From Acetivibrio alkalicellulosi (lineage in GTDB: Bacteria > Bacillota > Clostridia > Acetivibrionales > Acetivibrionaceae): 64,000 nucleotides of DNA. The stretch covers positions 1,719,451 through 1,783,450 of the forward strand of contig VLTH01000002.1 of NCBI GenBank assembly GCA_008125075.1, written 5' to 3'. The translations under genes were made by a program, and so were the position numbers. The notes beneath the pieces were generated by a model. It did no database searches. It saw only the letters and a list, made by a program, of their open reading frames with translations, and was not told the origin of the DNA. Shown piece by piece: positions 37,046 through 45,885 of this stretch (within the stretch, counting starts at the first letter, position 1; each line of letters opens with the position of its first letter).

Positions 37046-37168
37046 CAAAAAAAGCGAATCGCATACATGATCCGCTTTAACTCGCTAAAAAACTTTGCTT
37101 ACATTCATTAAGCTTAACCTTACAGAAACTTATTCGTAAGGTGAGAAGCGGATACTTCTTCTTTTTGC
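37046..37168 (-). ncRNA. L20 leader RNA with attenuator terminator
   Basis: The minus strand before infC contains CTCACCTTACGAATAAG and CTTAATGAATGTAAGC-type L20-binding mimic segments. A 9-bp terminator follows (AAGCGGATC/GATTCGCTT with an 8-nt loop at 37052-37077) and then T7. This is the Firmicute L20_leader arrangement, in which L20 stabilises the terminator. Confidence 0.85.
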
Positions 37169-37174
37169 TTTTAA

Positions 37175-37203
37175 ATAATATCAAATTAAAATTCATTTGT
37201 CAA
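37175..37203 (-). promoter_or_regulatory. Promoter of infC-rpmI-rplT
   Basis: Minus strand TTGACA, 17-nt spacer, TATTAT. Near-consensus vegetative promoter, just before the L20 leader. Confidence 0.8.
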
Positions 37204-37227
37204 GAATTATTCAATTTTTTTTATTAA

Positions 37228-37731
37228 TCATAATTTGTAGTAGTCCTTATTAACATAGGTTGCATACGAAAATTTTATATTATTGTATTCATGTAATTCA
37301 CTTTCTGTTACTAACTCCCAGTTTTTATCCTCATCAAGGTTTACAAAATACTTGTCTGCCCGATACTCTTTTTGTATCTTTGTAATATAAACTTTTGTGC
37401 AATAAGTTAAAAGCTGCTCATACACCGATTGCCCTCCAATTACAAATACATCCTCTGTATTATACTTTAATAACTCATTAAATAGTTGATTTAACGAACG
37501 ACATATGACAACTTTATCATTATTAAAAGAATTATCTTTACTAAGTACAATATTAATTCTTTCCTTTAAAGGTTCCATTTTAGGTAGGGATTCAAAAGTT
37601 TCCCTTCCCATTACAACTACTTTATTAAGTGTCTTTTGTTTAAACTGCTTCATATCTGGTGAAATACGCTCTAAAAGTTGACCACCACATCCTATTCCCC
37701 AATTTAAATCAACAGAAACAATTGCTTTCAC
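37228..37731 (-). CDS. folA: Dihydrofolate reductase
   Basis: NADPH-dependent reduction of dihydrofolate to tetrahydrofolate. The 167-aa protein has MKAIVSVDLNWGIGCGGQLLERI (substrate loop), the NADPH segment KVVVMGRETFESLP and DVFVIGGQSVYEQLL. It follows thyA by about 24 nt. The pair recycles the dihydrofolate that thymidylate synthase produces. Confidence 0.97.
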   Translation of the reverse strand: MKAIVSVDLNWGIGCGGQLLERISPDMKQFKQKTLNKVVVMGRETFESLPKMEPLKERINIVLSKDNSFNNDKVVICRSLNQLFNELLKYNTEDVFVIGGQSVYEQLLTYCTKVYITKIQKEYRADKYFVNLDEDKNWELVTESELHEYNNIKFSYATYVNKDYYKL

Positions 37732-37755
37732 TTTAAACTCCCCCTTATCCCCTTA

Positions 37756-38583
37756 CTAAACTGCTACAGGAATATTCTTAATCTGAGGCCCCGCAACATA
37801 ATCCTCGAGAACAAAATCCTCAACTCTAAAGTCATAGAAATCTTTTTTATCTGAAATTATAAGTTTTGGTGCTTTATGAGGCGTCCTTTGAATTAGTTCT
37901 TGAACTAAGGGTATATGCCTGTCATATATATGGGCATCTGCAATAACATGCACCAGTTCACCAACTTCTAAGTTACTTACTTTTGCCAATATATGAACCA
38001 AAATAGCATACTGGGATACATTCCAGTTGTTTGCAACTAAAATATCCTGTGACCTCTGATTTAATATGGCATTAAGTTTTTTTCCTGTAACATTAAAAGT
38101 CATACTATAAGCACAGGGATACAAATTCATTTGGTTTAAATCACTATGATTATACATATTAACAATAATTCTTCTACTGTAAGGATTGTTTTTTAGGTCA
38201 TACAACAATCTGTCAACCTGATCAAACTCACCTTGTGGATACTTATGTTTAATTGCCAACTGATAACCATAGGCTTTTCCAATAGATCCATCTTCATCAG
38301 CCCAGCTATCCCATATTCTGCTGTTTAGCTCCTTAATATTATTTGATTTTTTTTGCCATATCCATAAAAGTTCGTCAATTGCAGCCTTTAAATTTGTAGG
38401 TCTTAAAGTTAGAATAGGAAACTCTTCTTGTAGGTCATATCTGTTAACAACACCAAACTTTTTAATGGTATGAGCCAATTCCCCATCACTCCACTTTGCC
38501 CTTACATTTTCTCCTTCTGATGATACTCCATTTTCAAGAATATCTTTACACATATCAATAAAGATATAATCAGCTTTACTCAC
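37756..38583 (-). CDS. thyA: Thymidylate synthase
   Basis: ThyA makes dTMP from dUMP and methylene-tetrahydrofolate. The 275-aa protein has the catalytic Cys in NLYPCAYSM, the dUMP-binding NQRSQDILVANNWNVSQYA and the C-terminal PVAV tail. It begins 14 nt downstream of thrS on the same strand and is followed by folA. Confidence 0.97.
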   Translation of the reverse strand: MSKADYIFIDMCKDILENGVSSEGENVRAKWSDGELAHTIKKFGVVNRYDLQEEFPILTLRPTNLKAAIDELLWIWQKKSNNIKELNSRIWDSWADEDGSIGKAYGYQLAIKHKYPQGEFDQVDRLLYDLKNNPYSRRIIVNMYNHSDLNQMNLYPCAYSMTFNVTGKKLNAILNQRSQDILVANNWNVSQYAILVHILAKVSNLEVGELVHVIADAHIYDRHIPLVQELIQRTPHKAPKLIISDKKDFYDFRVEDFVLEDYVAGPQIKNIPVAV

Positions 38584-38597
38584 ACTAACACCCCAAT

Positions 38598-40502
38598 TTA
38601 TATTTTATCTTTTACTTCTTTTATGATTTTGTCAACAAATTGAGCTACTGGCATGGACCCTAAATCTCCTTCTTTTCTGGATCTTACTGCCACAGCCTTA
38701 TTTTCTAGTTCTTTATCTCCTATTACAAGCATATACGGTGTTTTCTCAAGCTGGGCTTCCCTTATTTTATATCCAATTTTTTCATTTCTTATATCAACTT
38801 CAACTCTTATACCCTTATCTTCTAGTTCTTTTTTTACTTCCAGAGCATAATCTTTATGCTTTTCAATTAAAGGAAGCACCTTTACCTGAACAGGTGAAAG
38901 CCATGCTGGAAATGCTCCTGCAAAATGCTCTGTTAATATTGCAATAAACCTTTCAATACTTCCAAAAACAACTCTGTGTATCATAACAGGCCTATGCTTT
39001 TCTCCATCCGCTCCAATATAATTTAAGTCAAATCTCTCTGGCATCTGAAAATCAAGCTGTATCGTACCACACTGCCATGTTCTTCCAATGGAGTCTTCTA
39101 GATGAAAATCTATCTTAGGACCATAAAAAGCTCCATCCCCTTCATTTACTTTATATTCCATAGAAGTTGAATCAAGAGCATCTTGCAATGCCTTTATAGC
39201 AATTTCCCACTGTTCATCAGACCCCATTGAATTTTCAGGCCTTGTTGAAAGCTCAACATGGTATTTAAAACCAAACACTTTATAGACACTATCTATAAGA
39301 TTTATTACTCCTAGTACTTCATTTTTTATTTGCTCAGCTGTCATAAATATATGAGCATCATCCTGAGTAAAGCATCTGACACGCATCAAACCATGAAGTG
39401 CACCTGACAATTCATGTCTGTGAACCAAACCAAGCTCTGCTATCCTCTGTGGCAAGTCTCTATATGAGTGAAGTTTTCTTTTAAATACAAGCATTCCTCC
39501 AGGACAATTCATAGGTTTTATTGCAAATTCGCCCTCATCAACTTTTGTAACATACATATTTTCCTTATAATGATCCCAATGTCCTGAGCGATGCCATAGA
39601 TCCTGATTTAATATAACAGGAGTTTTAATTTCCTGATAACCGCTCTTTTTATGTTCTTCTCTCCAATAGTCCTCTAATAAGTTCCTTAAAACCATACCCT
39701 TTGGCATAAAGAATGGAAAACCTGGTCCCTCTTCATATATATCAAATAAATCCAGTTCTTTTCCTAGCTTTCTGTGATCTCTCTTCTTTGCCTCTTCTAA
39801 TCTAAATAAATAATCATCTAAATCACTCTTTTTGGCAAATGAAGTGCCATATATTCTCTGAAGCATTTTATTTTTTTCGCTTCCCCTCCAATATGCTCCT
39901 GCAACAGATAAAAGCTTGTAGGCCTTAATCTTTCCAGTAGACTCTATATGAGGCCCTGCACAAAGATCAACAAAATCACCTTGCTTATAAAATGAAATTA
40001 TTTCTCCTTCAGGTAAATCCCTTATTAGCTCTACCTTATATGTCTCACCCATATCCTCCATGTATTTAATGGCTTCGTCCTTTGGAAGAGTAAATCTTTC
40101 CAGATTTAAGTCTTCTTTAATAATCTTTTTCATTTCTGCTTCAATTTTTTCAAGTTCTTCAACTGAAAATGGTTTGTCTACATCAAAATCATAATAAAAG
40201 CCATTGTCTATTGCTGGACCTATTGCAAGTTTTACATGTGGATAAAGCCTTTTTACAGCCTGAGCCAAAATATGAGATGAGGTATGCCTGTATGCATGCC
40301 TTCCTCCTTCACTGTCAAATGTAAGAAGATTCACTTTGCAGTCATTTTCAATTTTGTAGCCTAAGTCTTTTACTTCTCCATCTACTTCTCCAGCAAGAGC
40401 AACTCTTGCAAGCCCTGCACTAATACTTTGGGCTACTTCTTTAACAGTAATACCTTTTTCATATTCTTTGACGCTTCCATCTTTAAGTGTAACTTTGATC
40501 AT
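38598..40502 (-). CDS. thrS: Threonine--tRNA ligase
   Basis: A 634-aa class II synthetase with TGS domain (MIKVTLKDGSVKEYEKG), an editing domain (HTSSHILAQAVKR; HxxxH plus the YKQGDFVDLCAGPH Cys/His region), the catalytic core with zinc ligands (KPMNCPGGM, RCFTQDDAHIF, PVMIHRVVFGSIERF) and an anticodon-binding C-domain. A T-box leader and a consensus promoter lie upstream, so transcription rises when tRNA-Thr is uncharged. thyA and folA follow closely and may share the transcript. Confidence 0.98.
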   Translation of the reverse strand: MIKVTLKDGSVKEYEKGITVKEVAQSISAGLARVALAGEVDGEVKDLGYKIENDCKVNLLTFDSEGGRHAYRHTSSHILAQAVKRLYPHVKLAIGPAIDNGFYYDFDVDKPFSVEELEKIEAEMKKIIKEDLNLERFTLPKDEAIKYMEDMGETYKVELIRDLPEGEIISFYKQGDFVDLCAGPHIESTGKIKAYKLLSVAGAYWRGSEKNKMLQRIYGTSFAKKSDLDDYLFRLEEAKKRDHRKLGKELDLFDIYEEGPGFPFFMPKGMVLRNLLEDYWREEHKKSGYQEIKTPVILNQDLWHRSGHWDHYKENMYVTKVDEGEFAIKPMNCPGGMLVFKRKLHSYRDLPQRIAELGLVHRHELSGALHGLMRVRCFTQDDAHIFMTAEQIKNEVLGVINLIDSVYKVFGFKYHVELSTRPENSMGSDEQWEIAIKALQDALDSTSMEYKVNEGDGAFYGPKIDFHLEDSIGRTWQCGTIQLDFQMPERFDLNYIGADGEKHRPVMIHRVVFGSIERFIAILTEHFAGAFPAWLSPVQVKVLPLIEKHKDYALEVKKELEDKGIRVEVDIRNEKIGYKIREAQLEKTPYMLVIGDKELENKAVAVRSRKEGDLGSMPVAQFVDKIIKEVKDKI

Positions 40503-40549
40503 AACAATTTACCTCCTTATATTTTTAAAACAATATAATCCTTAAAATA

Positions 40550-40784
40550 ACAAAAAACCCACATCCCTAGCAAGGGACGAGAGTTTATCTCCCGTGGTTC
40601 CACCCTAATTTTTTCTCATTATGATTATAACGTAATCAACGATTTAGCTCAGAGGTGGTCTTCAACTGTAATTTACCAAAAAGTACTCTCAGCCTTAGAG
40701 CTATTTAAAAGCCCTTTGGTACTTTCTCTCTTATGGAAACAAACAGCCTACTCTTCTCATCACAGCCAAATTAATATCTCATCA
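40550..40784 (-). ncRNA. T-box leader of thrS
   Basis: The minus strand has stem I with an AGAGAG-type loop, a candidate Thr specifier ACC (in AGTACCAAAGG), and the canonical T-box AGGGTGGAACCACGGG. A terminator follows (CGTCCCT-TGCT-AGGGATG then T6, about 40553-40590). Uncharged tRNA-Thr should pair with the T-box and prevent termination. The specifier call is by position and is less certain than the T-box itself. Confidence 0.92.
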
Positions 40785-40790
40785 ATAAAA

Positions 40791-40819
40791 ATTATATATG
40801 TATATTCTCTCAATGTCAA
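40791..40819 (-). promoter_or_regulatory. Promoter of the thrS T-box transcript
   Basis: Perfect TTGACA, 17-nt spacer, perfect TATAAT on the minus strand. Confidence 0.9.
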
Positions 40820-40992
40820 CTTTAAGTCAAAATTTGGGTACGTTTAATAAATGTGAATAAAAATATTTTCTACAAGTTAATATAAAACTATTTCCAGGAA
40901 ATAATATTAGTGTTTAATTTATGCTACACTGATTATATATTATTCTTGTAAAAAGTGTTCTTCTAAATAGACATACAGGAGGTTTTTAATTT

Positions 40993-41148
40993 ATGAGAGT
41001 CAAACGAGTTGAAAAGTTTAGAAGACTACGCAAAAAGAAAATGAAAAAAGTTATTATGTATGCTTTTGTACTACCTGCAACATCAATCTTTTTAGGATAT
41101 GTAATACGCTCTCTTTTTATATTGCCATTTATGACTGCTAACAGATAA
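40993..41148 (+). CDS. Small basic membrane protein, 51 aa
   Basis: ATG at 40993 with a strong AGGAGG site. The protein begins MRVKRVEKFRRLRKKKMKK and continues into one hydrophobic span (VIMYAFVLPATSIFLGY...) with a second short one (SLFILPF). A terminator overlaps its stop. Very basic N-terminus and single span recall small sporulation membrane proteins, but I recognise no named family. Confidence 0.7.
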   Translation: MRVKRVEKFRRLRKKKMKKVIMYAFVLPATSIFLGYVIRSLFILPFMTANR

Positions 41149-41170
41149 AAGCCGGCACTGCCGACTTTTT
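41147..41170. terminator. Bidirectional terminator
   Basis: AAAAGCCGGC-ACT-GCCGACTTTTT between the convergent 51-aa gene and the GerMN lipoprotein gene. Confidence 0.85.
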
Positions 41171-41186
41171 ATCCGTTAAAATATAT

Positions 41187-41768
41187 TTACTTTTTAATTA
41201 CTCTTTCGTTTCTTTCAATAGGTTTATCTATGACTTGATGAACTAGAACTTCTCTTATTTGTCCTTCTATAACAAGTTGAACTTTGTCTATATCAGGTAG
41301 TTCTGTAAAAGTGTTCACTATTGCGTTAATAGTTATTGATTCTGCAGCTGTTCCCCCTGGTTGATTGGAAATAAATTCCTGCGATAAATCAAGGGTGCAT
41401 ATCCCATCTTCTGTATTAACTGACAATAATCTCGTACCTTCTGGAATTACAGAATATAATTCCTTTGATTCAGGCCCTTTTTTTAGTTCTTCAAAAATAG
41501 TTTTTTCAATACTTTCCTCAATTTCTACACTTCTTATTTCACCAACCATAAATTCTGCTTGATAGTCACTAAAATAAAGAACTATATCTTTTATTTTTTC
41601 GTCATCATCCTCTTGCTGTTGGTCTTGTGATTCATTCAAATTAACACTTGAGTTATCCTGCCCATTATCTTGATCTAAATCTTTTACTTCATCCGAAAGT
41701 TTGGAGTTATTGCAACCCGATAACAATAATACTATCAAGCATAGTGCAACTATCCAGATTTTTTTCAT
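41187..41768 (-). CDS. GerMN-domain lipoprotein
   Basis: A 193-aa protein with a lipoprotein signal (KKIWIVALCLIVLLLSGC, lipid Cys19), an acidic, glutamine-rich linker (to about residue 60) and a GerMN domain (IVLYFSDYQAEFMVGEIR..., ...LDLSQEFISNQPGGTAAES...). GerM-type domains occur in sporulation and germination proteins that sit in the cell envelope. A spore role is likely but not proven. It stands alone between convergent terminators and the arabinanase gene. Confidence 0.88.
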   Translation of the reverse strand: MKKIWIVALCLIVLLLSGCNNSKLSDEVKDLDQDNGQDNSSVNLNESQDQQQEDDDEKIKDIVLYFSDYQAEFMVGEIRSVEIEESIEKTIFEELKKGPESKELYSVIPEGTRLLSVNTEDGICTLDLSQEFISNQPGGTAAESITINAIVNTFTELPDIDKVQLVIEGQIREVLVHQVIDKPIERNERVIKK

Positions 41769-41901
41769 TTATTATGTTTGGCAAAAAGCATAGTTTGCCA
41801 AACCCGCCCCCCTTTCGTCTTTAAGAACAATTATACCTACAACATAATTATACTTGTCAATATCATATTTGTCAAAACAGACAATGGAAAGGGGGTGTAT
41901 C

Positions 41902-43590
41902 TTACTCTCTTCGGCTTCCCCAAATTGCCACATTGTCATTTCTAGATAATGCACTAAATGTCATTACATACTTTTTAAGACCTTCGTCCCACTGTTGAAC
42001 TACAATTCCTCTATAACTTACTCCATCAATTGTCAATCTAATGTTGTTGCCATTTCTTAACTGCCAGTTTCCATTTAAGCTTCCTGAAATGGTCCCATCT
42101 CCATTTAAGGATATTCTAACAGATTGTTTAATGTTGGCGTTTATGTCAGTACCATGATTTACATAATCATAGCTTCCTACTACTTCCTCTTGAGAGTAAT
42201 TTCTGATAGTTTCACCTGCATAGCGCTGAGGTGCAACTACAAGCCATCCGTCTTCATTAACAAACATCTGATGAACTCTCACTTCGTGTCTCTCCCCAGT
42301 GCCTGGAAAACGAGTGTGGAAAATGTTATAGTATTTGCCTGTTTGATTGTCATAGTAAGCTGAATTATGGCCTGGCGAAACATAACCTATACCACTTCTT
42401 TCAAAACGGAAATTGCCCATTAATTTAACACCATATGGCTCAATAGCTCTATCATTAAATAAAGATCCTCTAGGTCCCTGACAATTAATCATGTTGTTTC
42501 CAGCAGCATCAAGATATGGACCATCAGGATTTTTTGATCTTGCAACTCTTAGATTATAACCACCATCTGCATCAAGTCCTCCATAAGTTAAGAACAGATA
42601 ATAGTAATCAGACTCAGGGCTGTATAGTATGTAAGGCCCTTCAATTCTACTGTGATTTCCACCTAATAGTTTTGTACCATAGCCCTGCCCTGGAAGTTGC
42701 CTTCCTGTTTTAGGGTCCATCTCTAGTATAAATATTCCACCAGAATAAGAGCCATACACCATCCACAGTTTGCCTTCTTTATCAAAAAAGGTGTGAGGAT
42801 CAATTGCATTTGGGTGTATTGTTGCATCGTAAATTCTTCCATCCTCACTGCGTTCTCCCCACATACCTGACTTTAATATAATCCCCTGATCTTTGTAGGG
42901 ACCTTCGATATTATCTGAAACGGCTATACCAAGAGTAGATCTTGGTGAATCTCCTTTACATAGGCAATAGTACATATAGTATCTTCCATCTTCTAGCTGT
43001 ATTATATCTCCAGCCCACATAGTGTTGGTTTCAGCCCACTGAAAAGACTCACTTAGCTCGTCAAACACATTTGGTATTAGAGGATTGCCTGTGCGAACAC
43101 TAGAATTAATTTGTGTCCATCTCATAAGATCGTTTGATCTTGCAAAAGCAAGATGAGACCCAATGATATAATAAGTACCATTTGTTTTAATTACAGAAGG
43201 ATCGTGCACAGATACATTTCTAAAGTTTGGCACAAAAGATGGAGTTGGAGGTGTAGTTGTTGGTACTGGAGTAGCTGTCGGTACTGGAGTAGTCGTTGGC
43301 AATGGCTTTATATCAACAGGAAATTCAGTTATAATACCTAATATAAATCTTCTTAGCAAAACATAATCGGTTGAGTCTATAAGTCCATCTCCATTTAAAT
43401 CAGCTCTTCTTATATTTTCTCCTGTTAACTGAGTAATATCAAGTAAGTGCCTTCTCATAATTACAGAATCTGATGAATCAACTGTTCCACTGTCATTTAA
43501 ATCTCCATACATTGAAAAACTTAGTGAAGTAAATAAAAACACAGTAATTAAAGTGATTGTCATGATTTTAAAATATATTTTTCTAGACAT
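41902..43590 (-). CDS. Cellulosomal GH43 arabinan endo-1,5-alpha-L-arabinosidase with N-terminal dockerin
   Basis: A 562-aa secreted enzyme. A signal peptide (about residues 1-27) precedes a type I dockerin with two Ca2+-binding repeats (DLNDSGTVDSSDSVIMRRHLL and ADLNGDGLIDSTDYVLLRR), then a Pro/Thr linker (VPTATPVPTTTPPTP). The five-bladed GH43 domain starts NVSVHDPSVI, with catalytic Asp in HDPS, Asp in NAIDPHTFF and Glu in RIEGPYILYS. A C-terminal beta-barrel (about 450-562) matches the extra domain of AbnB-type arabinanases. It should dock onto scaffoldin and cut arabinan in pectin. An N-terminal dockerin is the less usual position. Confidence 0.92.
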   Translation of the reverse strand: MSRKIYFKIMTITLITVFLFTSLSFSMYGDLNDSGTVDSSDSVIMRRHLLDITQLTGENIRRADLNGDGLIDSTDYVLLRRFILGIITEFPVDIKPLPTTTPVPTATPVPTTTPPTPSFVPNFRNVSVHDPSVIKTNGTYYIIGSHLAFARSNDLMRWTQINSSVRTGNPLIPNVFDELSESFQWAETNTMWAGDIIQLEDGRYYMYYCLCKGDSPRSTLGIAVSDNIEGPYKDQGIILKSGMWGERSEDGRIYDATIHPNAIDPHTFFDKEGKLWMVYGSYSGGIFILEMDPKTGRQLPGQGYGTKLLGGNHSRIEGPYILYSPESDYYYLFLTYGGLDADGGYNLRVARSKNPDGPYLDAAGNNMINCQGPRGSLFNDRAIEPYGVKLMGNFRFERSGIGYVSPGHNSAYYDNQTGKYYNIFHTRFPGTGERHEVRVHQMFVNEDGWLVVAPQRYAGETIRNYSQEEVVGSYDYVNHGTDINANIKQSVRISLNGDGTISGSLNGNWQLRNGNNIRLTIDGVSYRGIVVQQWDEGLKKYVMTFSALSRNDNVAIWGSRRE

Positions 43591-43720
43591 TCTACAATAC
43601 CCCCTACATTTTATAATATTTTTATACTATTATAAATTCGGAAAAAATCCACTTTTTAATGGTACTGTCATGGGAATTGTTTTTTTGTATAAGATATTAT
43701 TTTACTTATAGACTACGTAC

Positions 43721-44113
43721 TCACTTGTTGAAGATATCCAAGTTTCTATGATACCTTTTAGGAATATTTATTTCTGGATTAAATTGAAGTTCAGTTAATA
43801 CCTTTGTTATTATTTTAATACCATCTTTATAAAAGTTTTCTATTCTTTTTTCTCTACTTTTAATGTTTTTATATGCTACTGGGGCAACAAAAGTCCAGTC
43901 TGCTCCTGAGCTAGTAGCAATTATGCGAAAAAAATCATCCAAACTACTCTCTGACCATTCAGCATTTTTTAGTAATAAAAGATGTTCTCCATAAAAATCA
44001 ATGTTTCCCATAATTACAGTATCACCATCATGTGATATTAAAATTAATAATGGATCATCTACCATTCTTGATTCAATTACTGTTTTTTCATCAGGCATAA
44101 ATTTTACGTTCAT
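43721..44113 (-). CDS. Hypothetical protein, 130 aa
   Basis: A soluble-looking protein without signal or membrane segment. It alternates beta-like strands (DPLLILISHDGDTVIMGNIDFYG) with a helical C-terminal half and ends in RYHRNLDIFNK. It has an AAGGAG-type site (AAGGAGTTCTC before ATG 44113). I do not recognise a family. It sits in the accessory block next to coding remnants and an Rpn nuclease. Confidence 0.6.
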   Translation of the reverse strand: MNVKFMPDEKTVIESRMVDDPLLILISHDGDTVIMGNIDFYGEHLLLLKNAEWSESSLDDFFRIIATSSGADWTFVAPVAYKNIKSREKRIENFYKDGIKIITKVLTELQFNPEINIPKRYHRNLDIFNK

Positions 44114-44456
44114 TAATGAGAACTCCTTGTTTTTTTATAATAGTATTATTTTTACATCATAATGCTATCACAAGGATTATTTATGGTCAATAGAGGTGCT
44201 TGAAAAGGGTGCATGTAACTTTTGCCACGTGGTACTCCAGGCACTATTTTATAGGTTCTTTTTTACCAAACATACGGTTCATTAAAGTATTTTCCTTATA
44301 GGGTTCTTCGTTTATTTAAACTATTGTAAACTCTATAGGATTAAGCTTTGCATTAAAGTTAATTCCACGAGTTACACTTGATATCTTTCTAGACCTTTAC
44401 TTAAACTTTCGTCAAGTAAACCGTACCAATTTTTTTAGGGCTAAAATTGCCACTTT
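44114..44456 (-). pseudogene. Intergenic stretch with decayed coding remnants
   Basis: About 340 nt. The minus strand around 44405-44320 reads RKISSVTRGINFNAKLNPIEFTIV then a stop. RKI-stop/Ser-SVTR recurs in the broken gene at 45524-45799. The frame has no start and is broken upstream by frameshift. I see nothing else recognisable here. Confidence 0.4.
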
Positions 44457-45347
44457 TCAATCATGCCACATTCCAAGTTCTTTGGCTAATTCTTTTATTG
44501 TTTCAAGTGGGAGTCCAGTTACTATTTGCACCTTTTCAACGCTATCTCCAACTTTCAACAGTTTCTTAGCAATCTCCGTTCTCTCCTCTGCTCTTCCTTC
44601 TGCTTTGGCTGTATCTAGAATCCCTAATTCCTGTCCCAAATAAGCCAAATACCCATCATAAGCACGTCTTTCATCTTCCGGCATCATCAGATAATCCAGC
44701 TTCTTTGCAGCCAATAATATCCCTGGTGATTTAAAATCTTCCCTGATTTCGCCATGCTTAAAGAAATAGACCCATTCATCAATATCATCATTTATCACAT
44801 CTTGGAATTTCTCAGCATAAATCATGTAGTATTCAGGAAACACATCCTTACCTGTTACTATCGATACCTTGTCACCCTTTGACACTGCTTCATGCAGAAT
44901 AAGCGGCTTCTTTGTGTGCAATCCCACAAGTTCGGTAGTTCCATAATAAATAAAATCAGTGTTTTCTTTTTCATCAACACGCATGGTATGGTAAAGGATA
45001 CTAATTGAAATAACCTTCACAACTTCGCTGTATCTGCTACCAAGCTGTAAGCCTTCAACAACTGCTTTTGAGGTTCCCCACAAAAGTCTTTGCAGATAAT
45101 CAGCCTCACGTTGGTTCTGTATTTCAATGATAATTTGCCTTCCATGTGAGTCCTTGCACTTCAAATCCACTCTATTGAATTTTCTGTTCTCCGCCTCCAT
45201 ATTACTTTCGCTTTCAAGAATATCCAACACCTTGATTTCTTCCTTTAAAAGGTTTGACAGAAAGGCTTCAAGCACGTCAAAATTAGCTTTGTTACGCAAT
45301 ATATATTTCATTGCCCAGTCAAAACGGACAAGCTTTTTGTTTGGCAT
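44457..45347 (-). CDS. Rpn-family recombination-promoting nuclease (PD-(D/E)XK)
   Basis: A 296-aa protein with the family N-terminus (RFDWAMKYILRNKANFDVLEAFLSNLL), the active-site strands RVDLKCKDSHGRQIIIEIQ (D...E-x-Q) and the LQRLLWGTSKAVVEG helix. A C-terminal helical tail contains VEKVQIVTGLPLETIKELAK, as in the Rpn/PDDEXK transposase-like group. These proteins nick DNA and raise recombination rates; many copies spread without a classical transposase cycle. It is intact here, unlike the copy at 545-1352. The flanks are accessory. Confidence 0.88.
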   Translation of the reverse strand: MPNKKLVRFDWAMKYILRNKANFDVLEAFLSNLLKEEIKVLDILESESNMEAENRKFNRVDLKCKDSHGRQIIIEIQNQREADYLQRLLWGTSKAVVEGLQLGSRYSEVVKVISISILYHTMRVDEKENTDFIYYGTTELVGLHTKKPLILHEAVSKGDKVSIVTGKDVFPEYYMIYAEKFQDVINDDIDEWVYFFKHGEIREDFKSPGILLAAKKLDYLMMPEDERRAYDGYLAYLGQELGILDTAKAEGRAEERTEIAKKLLKVGDSVEKVQIVTGLPLETIKELAKELGMWHD

Positions 45348-45430
45348 TTTAAAATCACTCCTTTTACTTCTTCAAGTTCATTTTACCATGAAATTATAAA
45401 AATATGCTACAGAAATTTCTCAAGCAAGAT

Positions 45431-45463
45431 AAAACCCGGCAACCATGTTATATGGTAACCGGG
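45431..45463 (-). terminator. Terminator after the interrupted 91-codon gene
   Basis: CCCGG-CA-ACCAT / ATGGT-AA-CCGGG (45435-45463); on the minus strand the stem is followed by TTTTATC. A second, convergent hairpin AAAGATGG/CCATCTTT lies at about 45471-45501 and may serve the plus strand. Confidence 0.7.
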
Positions 45464-45523
45464 CAAAAAGAAAGATGGTTATCCACAGAAACCCATCTTT
45501 TTATATGGATAATTTATAAAATA

Positions 45524-45799
45524 CTATTCATTAAATATATAGTAATAATACAAATTGTTTCCCAAGGCATCTATTTCAGTAAACCATTCCTCATCGTCAA
45601 TGTTTAAGCTATATATTACACCATACCGATCTTTTCTACTCCTACGAGTTACACTTTATATCTTTCTTAGACCTTTTTGCAGCTCTGGAAGTTCTTCTTC
45701 CATTGACTTAAACACATAATAATCTGATATTCTTTTAATACCCCTATAAAACGTATTTAAACCAGTTGATTTTAAGTTAATGTTAAATATTTTTTTCAT
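45524..45799 (-). pseudogene. 91-codon gene interrupted by an in-frame TAA
   Basis: From ATG 45799 the frame runs 47 codons (MKKIFNINLKSTGLN...LPELQKGLRKI), meets TAA at 45658-45656, and continues in the same frame for 43 more protein-like codons (SVTRRSRKDRYGVIYSLN...YYYYIFNE) to TAG at 45526-45524. The related remnant at 44114-44456 has Ser (TCA) where this has TAA, so a single C-to-A change explains the break. A strong terminator follows. The family is unknown; the short acidic C-terminal half resembles immunity-type small proteins only in size. Confidence 0.55.
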
Positions 45800-45885
45800 A
45801 AATCTTAGCCACATTTACATTAGTAAAAGCCCTGGATTTATATTCTAATTCCAGAGCTTTAAATAGCACTTATTTCAAAGACTAA

